Below are positions 15,495 through 23,172 of a stretch of DNA of 64,000 nt, piece by piece. The notes below the pieces were generated by a model, which had not been told where the DNA came from, did no database searches, and was given only the letters and a program-made list of their open reading frames with translations. This DNA is from JBNKHH01 sp050290245 (GTDB lineage: Bacteria > Pseudomonadota > Alphaproteobacteria > Rhodobacterales > Rhodobacteraceae). The stretch covers positions 1 through 64,000 of the forward strand of contig JBNKHH010000020.1 of the NCBI GenBank assembly GCA_050290245.1, in the 5' to 3' direction. A program made the translations under genes and the position numbers. The first letter of the stretch is position 1. The number at the start of each line of letters is the position of its first letter.

Positions 15495-15523
15495 ATATGG
15501 GGAGGCGGAAAACCTTTCGCAAG
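15495..15523 (-). promoter_or_regulatory. Sigma-32 (RpoH) type heat shock promoter of hsp20
   Basis: On the minus strand: CTTGCG (plus 15518-15523), 15-base spacer, CCCCATAT (plus 15495-15502). This matches the RpoH consensus CTTG...CCCCATnT almost exactly. It lies about 70 bases upstream of the hsp20 start. Confidence 0.8.
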
Positions 15524-15595
15524 GGTTAATGATCCTTTGCGGCAGGAACGAGTTGAGGGTATTTTAAGATCATCCATTCCAGTCTGGACGACGGC

Positions 15596-15817
15596 ATGAC
15601 AGCGAACCGACCAGGGCAGATGAAGACCGAGGAGGTCTTGCGCGTCGAACTTGAAGAGTTCCGGCGCGAGCACCGCGATCTTGATGCGGCCATCCACGCG
15701 TTGGAGGCGACGGGTGGCGATCCGTTCACCATCCGGCGGTTCAAAAAGCAGAAACTGGCGCTGAAAGACAAGATCGCCTCGCTGGAAGACCGGATTACCC
15801 CTGACATCATCGCCTGA
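15596..15817 (+). CDS. YdcH-like DUF465 protein
   Basis: A 73 aa coiled-coil protein of the YdcH/DUF465 family, abundant in proteobacteria and of unknown function. The core reads RVELEEFRREHRDLDAAIHAL, followed by DPFTIRRFKKQKLALKD and KIASLEDRITPDI, the usual HxxLD...i.rLKkrKL.LkD pattern. The first ATG at 15596 is used; a second in-frame ATG at 15620 is also possible because neither has a strong ribosome site. It lies 60 bases before purE and may share its transcript. Confidence 0.85.
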   Translation: MTANRPGQMKTEEVLRVELEEFRREHRDLDAAIHALEATGGDPFTIRRFKKQKLALKDKIASLEDRITPDIIA

Positions 15818-15877
15818 GCGATTGCGGCCCGCGGGAACGGGGGGTAGGGTCGCGCGCGTCGTTCAAAGGAAGGGTTC

Positions 15878-16363
15878 ATGACAGCACGTGTCGGTATCAT
15901 CATGGGCAGCCAGTCAGACTGGCCCACTCTGAAACCCGCAGCCAATATCCTGGACGAGTTGGGCGTGGCGCATGAGGTCAAGATCGTCTCGGCGCACCGG
16001 ACGCCGGATCGTCTGTGGGACTATGGCAGGACGGCAGTCGCGCGCGGCCTTCAGGTCATCATCGCGGGCGCTGGTGGCGCGGCGCATCTGCCGGGCATGA
16101 TGGCGTCAAAGACCCGCGTGCCGGTTCTGGGCGTGCCGGTGCAGACACGCGCGCTGAACGGGGTCGACAGCCTTTATTCCATCCTGCAGATGCCGCGCGG
16201 CTTTCCCGTCGGCACCATGGCCATCGGCGAAGCCGGGGCGATGAACGCGGGGCTGATGGCGGCCGGTATCCTGGCGTTGAACGATCCGGAACTGGCAAAG
16301 CGGCTGGACGACTGGCGCGCGGCGCTCTCGGCCTCGATCCCCGAGGAGCCGGTCGATGAGTGA
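15878..16363 (+). CDS. purE: N5-carboxyaminoimidazole ribonucleotide mutase PurE
   Basis: Purine biosynthesis: converts N5-CAIR to CAIR, working after PurK. The 161 aa class I PurE shows the phosphate/substrate loop GIIMGSQSDWPT (6-17), SAHRTPDRL (His near residue 46), the GAGGAAHLPGM loop and GVPVQTRALNGVDSLYSI. It starts behind an AAGGAAGG site and overlaps purK by 8 bases. Class I assignment follows from the presence of purK downstream. Confidence 0.97.
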   Translation: MTARVGIIMGSQSDWPTLKPAANILDELGVAHEVKIVSAHRTPDRLWDYGRTAVARGLQVIIAGAGGAAHLPGMMASKTRVPVLGVPVQTRALNGVDSLYSILQMPRGFPVGTMAIGEAGAMNAGLMAAGILALNDPELAKRLDDWRAALSASIPEEPVDE

Positions 16364-17453
16364 GGTGCTGAAGCCGGGCCAGACCATCGGTATTCTGGGC
16401 GGCGGGCAGTTGGGCCGGATGCTGGCCATGGCGGCGGCACGGCTGGGGCTTCACGTCCACATCTATGAGCCGGGGGCGACCCCTCCGGCGGGCGAGGTGG
16501 CGGCCAAGACCTACACGGCCGGGTATGATGATGTCGATGCACTGGAGGAATTCGCCAGAAGCGTCGACGTGGTCACCTATGAGTTCGAAAACGTGCCCGC
16601 CGAGGCGCTGGACAGGATCGAGGCGCTTGTGCCGTTTCGCCCGAACCGCAGGGCGTTGGCGGTCAGCCAGGATCGGCTGGACGAAAAAACCTTCCTGACC
16701 GAGATCGGCCTGTCGGTCGCCCCCTATGCCACGGTGAACGCAGGCACACCCGATGCGGCGGGCGAACTGGCGCTGGCCATGGCGACGGTGGGGACGCCCT
16801 CGATTTTGAAGACCCGCCGCCTGGGCTATGACGGCAAGGGGCAGGCGCGGATCAACGGGAAAGAGGATGCGCCTGCGGCGCTGGCGGCCATGGGCGGTGC
16901 GGAATCGATCCTGGAGGGCTTTGTCACCTTCCGCCGCGAGATCAGCGTGATCGCGGCGCGCGGCGCCGACGATGTCATTGCCTGTTTCGAGCCGGGCGAG
17001 AACGTCCACAAGCACGGGATCCTGGATACCACAACGGTACCTGCGAACATCGACGAGGCCACGCGCGAACGCGCCTTCGGCATCGCAGGGACGATCCTTG
17101 CGGCGCTGGACTATGTCGGTGTTTTGGGGGTCGAATTGTTCGATACCGAAGACGGGCTGATCGTCAACGAAATCGCGCCGCGTGTCCACAACTCGGGCCA
17201 CTGGACCGAGGCGGGAGCCGTCATCGACCAGTTCGAACAGCACATCCGCGCCGTCGCGGGTTGGCCGTTGGTTGACCCGGTGCGCCATTCGGATGTGGTG
17301 ATGACCAATCTGATTGGTAATGATCTGGACCAGGTGCCCGAAATCGCGGGCGAAATGGGAGCGCGTCTGCACCTTTACGGCAAGGCGGAGGCCAGGCCGG
17401 GCCGCAAGATGGGCCATGTCACGCGGGTGACCGGTCCGGCCCGCGACCGGTGA
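16356..17453 (+). CDS. purK: N5-carboxyaminoimidazole ribonucleotide synthase PurK
   Basis: ATP-grasp enzyme that carboxylates AIR to N5-CAIR using ATP and bicarbonate. The 365 aa include the N-terminal GILGGGQLGRMLAMAAARLG (shown in parts; GGGQLGRM at about 10-17), ATP-grasp elements RRLGYDGKGQ and ELFDTEDGLIVNEIAPRVHNSGHWT with the metal-binding Glu/Asn pair, and a C-terminal domain ending GHVTRVTG. Overlap with purE at the start and with the NUDIX gene at the end (GTGA) indicates one operon. Confidence 0.97.
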   Translation: MSEVLKPGQTIGILGGGQLGRMLAMAAARLGLHVHIYEPGATPPAGEVAAKTYTAGYDDVDALEEFARSVDVVTYEFENVPAEALDRIEALVPFRPNRRALAVSQDRLDEKTFLTEIGLSVAPYATVNAGTPDAAGELALAMATVGTPSILKTRRLGYDGKGQARINGKEDAPAALAAMGGAESILEGFVTFRREISVIAARGADDVIACFEPGENVHKHGILDTTTVPANIDEATRERAFGIAGTILAALDYVGVLGVELFDTEDGLIVNEIAPRVHNSGHWTEAGAVIDQFEQHIRAVAGWPLVDPVRHSDVVMTNLIGNDLDQVPEIAGEMGARLHLYGKAEARPGRKMGHVTRVTGPARDR

Positions 17454-17914
17454 GCTTTTACGACGATGTCACACCCCGGCTTTCGGTTCGCGGGTTGATC
17501 ATGCGGAACGACCGGCTGTTGCTGGTGAATGCCTGGCCCGGAGGGCAAAGCGATCTGTTGTGCCCGCCCGGCGGCGGCGTTGAGCGCGGCGCGTCGCTGC
17601 CCGACAACCTGATCCGCGAAGTGCACGAGGAAACCGGCCTGACCGTAGACGTTGGCCCCGTGGTCATGGTGAACGAATTCCATGATCCCAGCGTGACCTA
17701 TCACCAGGTCGATATCTACTTCCGCTGCAGGCTGGTTGCGGGTGATCCCGACGGCGATTGGACCGACCCCGAGGGCGTCGTGACTGAGCGCCACTGGCTG
17801 ACACGCGAAGAGTTGCAGGCGCGCCGGTTCAAGCCCGACAGCCTTCCGCGCGTGGTCTGGGAGGGCGGGGCGCTTGAGGCCTATTACGACCCGCTGGAAC
17901 TGGTGCTGCGCTAG
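17450..17914 (+). CDS. NUDIX hydrolase
   Basis: A 154 aa NUDIX domain protein, expected to hydrolyse a nucleoside diphosphate linked to another group. The Nudix box covers about residues 42-64: GGGVERGASLPDNLIREV then HEETGL. The REVHEETGL half, with the metal-binding glutamates, is intact; the usual first glutamate (sixth after the leading Gly) is Ala here. GTG start overlapping the purK stop. Being third in the purEK operon fits a nucleotide house-cleaning role, but substrate cannot be read from sequence. Confidence 0.88.
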   Translation: MSFYDDVTPRLSVRGLIMRNDRLLLVNAWPGGQSDLLCPPGGGVERGASLPDNLIREVHEETGLTVDVGPVVMVNEFHDPSVTYHQVDIYFRCRLVAGDPDGDWTDPEGVVTERHWLTREELQARRFKPDSLPRVVWEGGALEAYYDPLELVLR

Positions 17915-18750
17915 GGTTTCTTCCTGCCGCTGATCACGCCAAAGGCCACCCCGCCCAGGACCACGGCGCTGGCGAGCAATAGCCGGGTCTCGGGGACTTC
18001 GGCGAGGAACAGGGTCCCGCCCAGAATGGCGATAACCGGGGCCGTCAGTTGCGCCAAAGCCGCCACCGAGGCGTCGAGTTTTGGCAAGACCCAGTACCAG
18101 AGCGCATAGCCGAGCCCCGAGGTGACAGCGCCCGATGTGACGGCGAGAGCCGCGCCCGATGCAGTCATCCCGTCGGGCAGGGCAAACCAGACCAAAAGCG
18201 CCAGCGGTGCAGCACAGATGAAATTCCCAGCCGTTTCTCCCAAGGGGTTTGTCGCGCCGCGACCCGCCAGAGAATAGACGCCCCAACCAAAGGCCGCCGA
18301 CGCCATCAGACCTGCCGCGCCAAGCGGAGGTGCAGTCACCTCGCCCGGCCACAAGAGCCAGGCCAATCCGGCAAAGGCCACGGCCGACCCGACCCATCGA
18401 GCCGGGGCGGGGCGCTCGCCCAGGAAAAGCGCGCCGATGAACATGGTGATCTGTACGCCTCCGAACAGGATCAGGGCGCCCGCGCCTGCGTCCAGAACGA
18501 CGTAGGCGAATGAAAACCCCAGCATGTAAAGCGCCAGGCTGAGCGATCCGATGACCCGCTTGCGGGCCGTCAATTTTGGAAACCCGCTTTGCCAGAGCGC
18601 CAGTCCCGCAAGGCAGACGGCACCCGAGAGCAGCCGCAACAGAGCGAATGCCGCCGGTCCGGCTTCTCCGCCCGCCAGAGCCGCCCGATTCAATACCGAG
18701 TTCGAGGCAAAGGCTACCATGGTCAGGGCCGTGAGAATGAACAGCCGCAC
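17911..18750 (-). CDS. EamA/DMT family transporter, second copy
   Basis: A 279 aa inner-membrane protein with ten hydrophobic helices in two EamA repeats. The first repeat holds SNSVLNRAALAGGEAGPAAF (split: SNSVLNRAALAGG and GPAAFALLRLLSGA) and FSYAYV-like helix AYVVLDAGAGALILFGGVQI; the second ends LTAPVIAILGGTLFLAEVPE. The start is taken at GTG 18750, 5 bases after the stop of the upstream dehydrogenase gene; longer readings run into that gene. It is convergent with the NUDIX gene, their ends overlapping by 4 bases. Solute unknown. Confidence 0.85.
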   Translation of the reverse strand: MRLFILTALTMVAFASNSVLNRAALAGGEAGPAAFALLRLLSGAVCLAGLALWQSGFPKLTARKRVIGSLSLALYMLGFSFAYVVLDAGAGALILFGGVQITMFIGALFLGERPAPARWVGSAVAFAGLAWLLWPGEVTAPPLGAAGLMASAAFGWGVYSLAGRGATNPLGETAGNFICAAPLALLVWFALPDGMTASGAALAVTSGAVTSGLGYALWYWVLPKLDASVAALAQLTAPVIAILGGTLFLAEVPETRLLLASAVVLGGVAFGVISGRKKP

Positions 18751-18754
18751 CAAC

Positions 18755-19615
18755 TCAGTCGTCCAGCAGGAAGCGCACGACGGCGGCCACGTCCTGACCA
18801 CCCAGACCCGCCGCCTGGCCCTGGTCGAAGAACCGCGCCATCTGCCTCATCGCGGGCAGATCGACGCCGTGACGGTCGGCCTCGGAGAGGAAGACACCCG
18901 CATCCTTCACCGCTCCGTCGATGGAAAACCCGACCGTGTCGTCCTTGCCCAGCATGGCAGCGACGCGGGATTTGAACATCGGTGCGGTCCCCGGGCTTTT
19001 TTCAAGGAAATCCACCATCGGTTCGGTTGCCAGCCCCATGGCTTGACCCAGCCGCATGGCGTCCAGCGCCGCGGCAAAGGACCCGGCCAGTGCCACGTTG
19101 TTCACGATCTTGGCGGCGATCCCGTCGCCCAGAGTACCGATGTGGGCAACGCGGTTGGACAACCGGTCGGCGACGGCGCGAAAGCGCGCCACTTCGGCCG
19201 CGCCACCGCCGATGAACAGGCCCATCGTGCCCGCCGCCACCATTTCGGGACCTCCCGAGATCGGCGCGTCGATCAGGGTGCCGCCCGCCGCCGCTATCGC
19301 GCCGTCATGCGCCCGGACCACATCCGGAGAAACGGTCGAGGTTTCGACGACCAGCTTGCCCGAAAGGTCCAAATCCGCGAGGTTGGTCAGAACCGTGCTT
19401 ACCGCGGTGTCGTCGAAAAGGGACAGCATCAAAAGGTCCGAGGCTTGTGCCACCTCCGCCAAGCTCGGCACCAGGTGGTATCCAGAAGCTTCTGCATGGC
19501 CTGCATCTCCGCCAGAACGGGTCCAGCCTGTCACCTCAAACCCCTCCGCCACGGCCTTGGCAGCAAGGGCTGACCCCATCCGGCCCAATCCGACGATCCC
19601 GATCCGTTCGTTCAT
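18755..19615 (-). CDS. NAD(P)-dependent oxidoreductase, 3-hydroxyisobutyrate dehydrogenase family
   Basis: A 286 aa beta-hydroxyacid dehydrogenase. Residues 4-16 form the Rossmann loop IVGLGRMGSALA; the substrate-binding segment IDAPISGGPEMVAAGTM and the catalytic lysine region AAKIVNNVALAGSFAAALDA are the family signatures. C-terminal domain is all-helical. Family members oxidise 3-hydroxyisobutyrate, tartronate semialdehyde or related small acids, or act as imine reductases, so a specific name is not justified. It forms a two-gene unit with the EamA transporter, which may move its substrate or product. Confidence 0.87.
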   Translation of the reverse strand: MNERIGIVGLGRMGSALAAKAVAEGFEVTGWTRSGGDAGHAEASGYHLVPSLAEVAQASDLLMLSLFDDTAVSTVLTNLADLDLSGKLVVETSTVSPDVVRAHDGAIAAAGGTLIDAPISGGPEMVAAGTMGLFIGGGAAEVARFRAVADRLSNRVAHIGTLGDGIAAKIVNNVALAGSFAAALDAMRLGQAMGLATEPMVDFLEKSPGTAPMFKSRVAAMLGKDDTVGFSIDGAVKDAGVFLSEADRHGVDLPAMRQMARFFDQGQAAGLGGQDVAAVVRFLLDD

Positions 19616-19683
19616 CCCGATCCCCCATGGACAGCCGCATTCCCGCCCCCTAACGTGCCCGCCGAATAATCCGGAGCGGTAAA

Positions 19684-20430
19684 ATGAGCGAACACCTGAG
19701 GCTTGGCGTCAACATTGACCATGTTGCGACCGTGCGCAATGCACGGGGCGGAGATTATCCCGATCCCGTCCGCGCCGCCAAACTGGCCGAAGAGGCTGGG
19801 GCCGATGGGATCACGGCCCACCTGCGCGAAGACCGCCGCCACATCACCGATCGGGACATCGAAGGCCTGGCCGCGACCCTGAGCGTGCCGCTGAATTTCG
19901 AGATGGCCGCCACCGATGAGATGCAGGCGATCGCCCTGCGTCATCGCCCGCACGCGGTCTGCATCGTGCCGGAGCGGCGGGAGGAACGCACCACCGAGGG
20001 CGGGCTCGAGGTTGCGCAGGACGAAAACCGCCTGGCCCATTTTATCGCGCCGCTGGCCGACGCCGGTTGCCGGGTGTCGATCTTCATCGCCGCCGACCAG
20101 CGCCAGATCGAAGCCGCCCACCGGATCGGCGCGGCAGTGGTTGAGCTGCACACCGGCGCCTATTGCGACGCCCATGCCGAGGGCCGGTTCGACGATCGCG
20201 ACGCCGAACTGGCGCGCCTGCGCGACATGGCGACATTTGCCCACGGTCTCGGACTCGAGGTCCACGCAGGCCACGGGCTGACCTATGACACGGTGATGCC
20301 CGTCGCTGCCTTTCCCGAGGTGCGCGAGCTGAACATCGGGCACTTTATCATCGGCGAGGCAATCTTCCGGGGTCTCGAACCCTCGATTTGCGAAATGCGG
20401 CGTCTGATGGACGCGGCACGGGAAGGATGA
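19684..20430 (+). CDS. pdxJ: Pyridoxine 5'-phosphate synthase PdxJ
   Basis: Last ring-closing step of the DXP-dependent vitamin B6 pathway: condenses 3-amino-2-oxopropyl phosphate with deoxyxylulose phosphate. The 248 aa TIM barrel has LGVNIDHVATVRNARGG at 6-22, DGITAHLREDRRHI with its catalytic His/Arg/Glu cluster, and the phosphate loop AGHGLTYDTV. C-terminal NIGHFIIGEAIFRGL is also standard. Transcribed divergently from the dehydrogenase gene; followed by a hairpin terminator and repeat copy B. Confidence 0.96.
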   Translation: MSEHLRLGVNIDHVATVRNARGGDYPDPVRAAKLAEEAGADGITAHLREDRRHITDRDIEGLAATLSVPLNFEMAATDEMQAIALRHRPHAVCIVPERREERTTEGGLEVAQDENRLAHFIAPLADAGCRVSIFIAADQRQIEAAHRIGAAVVELHTGAYCDAHAEGRFDDRDAELARLRDMATFAHGLGLEVHAGHGLTYDTVMPVAAFPEVRELNIGHFIIGEAIFRGLEPSICEMRRLMDAAREG

Positions 20431-20440
20431 GTATCGCTGT

Positions 20441-20505
20441 CAGGGGGCTCTGCCCCCGCCGCCCTTCGGGCGGATCCCCCGGGATATTTCAGGGCCAATG
20501 ATAAT
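20441..20505 (+). repeat. Intergenic 3'-end repeat, copy B
   Basis: Hairpin GGGGGC-TCT-GCCCCC, a second small hairpin CCGCCCTTCGGGCGG, then the core CCCCGGGATATTTCAGGGC and CAATGA. It starts 11 bases after the pdxJ stop. With copy C it forms a large imperfect inverted repeat around the intergenic space, because the flanking genes converge. Confidence 0.6.
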
Positions 20506-20585
20506 GTTTTGGTAACCATGCTGCCCGTATCCCCGTCTTGCGGTACAGGCTGGGAAGCCGATGACCGCGGCCGGTGAAAACCGAT

Positions 20586-20621
20586 CGGTCCGCCGCGGGT
20601 TCGGGGCGGACCGTTTCTTTT
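20586..20621 (+). terminator. Intrinsic terminator between pdxJ and metY
   Basis: CGGTCCGCC (20586-20594) pairs with GGCGGACCG (20605-20613), followed by TTTCTTTT (20614-20621). Good stem plus T-run on the plus strand, so it should end the pdxJ transcript. Confidence 0.8.
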
Positions 20622-20670
20622 CATTGGCCTGAAAATATCCTCGGGGAGCGCGAGGGGTGAAACCCCTCGC
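20621..20670 (-). repeat. Intergenic 3'-end repeat, copy C (inverted)
   Basis: Minus-strand version of the same element: hairpin GCGAGGGGT-TTC-ACCCCTCGC (plus 20650-20670) followed by CCCCGAGGATATTTTCAGGC and CAATGA. It lies 17 bases downstream of the metY stop, in the same gene-relative position as copies A and B. Confidence 0.55.
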
Positions 20671-20686
20671 CACCGGCACGTCCGGG

Positions 20687-21976
20687 TCAGGCCAGCGCTT
20701 TGGTCAGGGCCTGGTCGAGGTCGGCGATAATGTCGTCGACATCCTCGATCCCGATCGACACCCGCACCACGTTCGGCTGGGCGCCGGCGGCTTCGCGCTG
20801 CTCGTCGGTCAGCTGGCGGTGCGTGGTCGAGGCCGAGTGGATAATCAGCGAGCGCGCGTCGCCAAGGTTGGCAACATGGCTGAACAGTTCGAGCGAGTCG
20901 ACCAGTTTAACGCAGGCGTCATATCCGCCCTTGACCGCGAAGGTGAAGAGCGCACCCGCGCCGCGTGGGCAGATGCGCTTGGCGCGCTCGGCATAGGGCG
21001 ACGAGTCGAGGCCCGCGTAGGTCACGCTTTCGATGCGATCGTCGGCTTCGAGCCAGTTCGCGACCTTTTCGGCGTTGGCGACGTGTTTCTGCATCCGCAG
21101 CGACAGGGTCTCGATGCCCATCAACGTGTAATGCGCCCCTTGCGGGTTCATCGTCATGCCGAGGTCGCGAAGGCCAACGGCGATCGAGTGGAAGGTGAAC
21201 GCCATGGGGCCAAGCGCGCCATGGAAGTTCAGCCCGTGATAGGCCGGTTCGGGCTCGGAGAGCGACGGGAACTTGCCCGAGGCCGACCAGTCGAAGTTGC
21301 CCGAGTCGACCACCGCACCGCCGGTGACCGTTCCGTTGCCGGTCAGGTACTTGGTGGTCGAATGCACCACAAGCGTGGCGCCGTGTTCGATCGGGCGGCA
21401 GAGGTAGGGCGAGGCCGAGGTGTTGTCGACGATCAGGGGCAGGCCCAGTTCGTCGGCCAGCTTACCGATGGCGTCGAGGTCGGTGACGTATCCGCCGGGG
21501 TTGGCGATGGATTCGCAGAAGATGGCGCGGGTGTTTTCATCGACCGCCGCACGGATGGCGTCGAGGTCGTCGAAATCGACCAGCCGGCCTTCCCAGCCAA
21601 AGCGTCTGATCGTCTGCGTCAGCTGCGTGTAGGTGCCGCCGTAAAGCCGCGTCGAGGCGACCACGTTGCAACCGGGCATCATCAGGGGAAACAGCGCCAT
21701 GATCTGGGCCGCGTGGCCGGACGAGCAGCAGATGCCGCCGACGCCGCCTTCAAGCGCCACGATCCGCTCGGCCAGAGCCGATACGGTCGGGTTGGTCAGG
21801 CGCGAATAGATGTAGCCGACTTCTTCCAGGTTGAAGAGCCGTGCTGCATGGGCCGAGTCCTGAAAGACATAGGCCGTGGTTTGGTAGATCGGGATCTGAC
21901 GCGCACCGGTTGCCGGATCGGGGTTGGCGCCCGCGTGTATCTGAAGTGTGTCAAAGCCCTGTTGACGGTCGGCCAT
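20687..21976 (-). CDS. metY: O-acetylhomoserine sulfhydrylase (aminocarboxypropyltransferase) MetY
   Basis: PLP enzyme that makes homocysteine from O-acetylhomoserine and sulfide. The 429 aa length is that of MetY rather than of the shorter cystathionine enzymes. It starts DTLQIHAGANPDPATGARQ, has YSRLTNPTVSALAERIVALEGG, and the PLP lysine in VVHSTTKYLTGNGTVTGG. The C-terminal RVSIGIEDVDDIIADLDQAL is typical of the Cys/Met PLP family. The 150-base leader holds two perfect hairpins (22012-22028 and 22049-22062). Confidence 0.93.
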   Translation of the reverse strand: MADRQQGFDTLQIHAGANPDPATGARQIPIYQTTAYVFQDSAHAARLFNLEEVGYIYSRLTNPTVSALAERIVALEGGVGGICCSSGHAAQIMALFPLMMPGCNVVASTRLYGGTYTQLTQTIRRFGWEGRLVDFDDLDAIRAAVDENTRAIFCESIANPGGYVTDLDAIGKLADELGLPLIVDNTSASPYLCRPIEHGATLVVHSTTKYLTGNGTVTGGAVVDSGNFDWSASGKFPSLSEPEPAYHGLNFHGALGPMAFTFHSIAVGLRDLGMTMNPQGAHYTLMGIETLSLRMQKHVANAEKVANWLEADDRIESVTYAGLDSSPYAERAKRICPRGAGALFTFAVKGGYDACVKLVDSLELFSHVANLGDARSLIIHSASTTHRQLTDEQREAAGAQPNVVRVSIGIEDVDDIIADLDQALTKALA

Positions 21977-22011
21977 GAGCTGTCCTCTCTTCTTTCAAGA
22001 TGTTGTTTATG

Positions 22012-22062
22012 CCGGGAAATTCTCCCGGACCAAATCCTCCCATTGCCCCGGTTCCGAAACCG
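22012..22062 (-). promoter_or_regulatory. Two hairpins in the metY leader
   Basis: CCGGGA-AATTC-TCCCGG (22012-22028) and CGGTT-CCGA-AACCG (22049-22062), the latter reading CGGTTTCGGAACCG on the message. They lie 36-86 bases upstream of the metY start. They may affect leader stability or translation. I could not match them to a known SAM riboswitch core. Confidence 0.35.
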
Positions 22063-22128
22063 CCGCGCGGGCGGACGGGTGGGGCCACGCGGAGACTTGT
22101 GACGGGTTCGGCGTCCCAAATCAAGAGG

Positions 22129-23118
22129 TTAGCGCATCCACAGCCCTGCGCGCTTGATCCGGTTGCGGATAGGTTTTTCCGTCGCGGGCATCTGCGAGCG
22201 GTCAAATAGGTTGCGCACCCGCGCGCCCCGGTTCTGGAAAATCATCCGCTTGAACGGCTCATATTCCTTCAGCGCTTTCTTGATCCAGTTTGGCTGCACG
22301 ATGTCGTCCAGCCGGGTCAGGATCGCGTCGCTGGCCCCGGCAAAGAGAAGCGGCATCGCGCGCCAATGCAGGGTCACGTCACCATCCAACCCGTCCAGCT
22401 CGGGACCGGGCCGTCCTCCGCCCAGCCGGGCGATGGCCAGCGGCAGTGCAATCTGGTCCAGCCAGGGGTACAGGGCCTGGCTCGCCAGTTCCGGCAACGG
22501 GTCGTCGCGCACCGAGGTCATGATACGGATCATCTCGCTCGCGAATGTCTGCGGGCAGCGGTAAAAGAACCAGCCCGCGTTGAAATACATGTAACGGCGC
22601 CAATGCTCTTCCGGTTCGCTGAGGTCCAGCGTCGGCTCGAAAGGGATGGCGAAGCGGTCGTAAATCGCTTGCCAGATGCCCGTATAGCCCGGTCCGTAGA
22701 GCGGTGGTGAGGGCCAGGTGTTTTCGCGCGACATCGAGGCCGACGGGCGGTCGAAATCGAAGGCGACGCGGTGGAGGTCGCCGAGGACAAGTGTATCGCT
22801 GTCAAAGAATACGAAGGGGCGGCCGCGAGGCAGTGTCGCCAGCGCCTCGACCTTGTTTCCGTTGGGATACTCGGCGCCAAAATACTGGGAGTCGAACGGG
22901 TGGATTACGGCCCCAAGCCGGTCGAGTGCGGCGCGTGCGTTTTCGCTGTCGATCCGTGGGTCCTCGGGCCAGAGGGGGCCGGGCTGCGGCTCGGCCACGA
23001 TCAGGCGGCCCTGGAACCCGGGGCTTGAGTGGCGCAGAGAGGCCGCGAACAGCACGGCTTCATAGGTCAGCCGACCCGCCTGCGCAATGATGACAATGTC
23101 GAAATCACCCGCCGGCAT
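22129..23118 (-). CDS. Glycosyltransferase-like protein, third gene of the polysaccharide operon
   Basis: A 329 aa protein with GT-A-like features: beta strand DFDIVIIAQAGRL at the start, then RPFVFFDSDTLVLGDL at about 105-120, with the DSD metal/nucleotide-sugar motif typical of GT8-like enzymes. Later YMYFNAGWFFYRCP and YPWLDQIALPLAIARLG fit the acceptor-side segments of such enzymes. No membrane helix, so it is cytosolic or peripheral. It follows the cellulose synthase-like gene by 54 bases and probably adds or trims a sugar in the same exopolysaccharide route. Family name not certain. Confidence 0.65.
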   Translation of the reverse strand: MPAGDFDIVIIAQAGRLTYEAVLFAASLRHSSPGFQGRLIVAEPQPGPLWPEDPRIDSENARAALDRLGAVIHPFDSQYFGAEYPNGNKVEALATLPRGRPFVFFDSDTLVLGDLHRVAFDFDRPSASMSRENTWPSPPLYGPGYTGIWQAIYDRFAIPFEPTLDLSEPEEHWRRYMYFNAGWFFYRCPQTFASEMIRIMTSVRDDPLPELASQALYPWLDQIALPLAIARLGGGRPGPELDGLDGDVTLHWRAMPLLFAGASDAILTRLDDIVQPNWIKKALKEYEPFKRMIFQNRGARVRNLFDRSQMPATEKPIRNRIKRAGLWMR

Positions 23119-23172
23119 TGCGTCGGTGTCCTGCCCAGTTTCCCCGCGCGCAGTCTGCCGCCGATTGGCGAG

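Noticed and set aside
20657..22102. 481-codon open frame on the plus strand
   Set aside because: Exact antisense of metY; metY shows all family motifs, and the plus frame shows none.
21977..22128. SAM-II riboswitch upstream of metY
   Set aside because: The leader lacks a recognisable SAM-II pseudoknot core; only two simple hairpins are visible.
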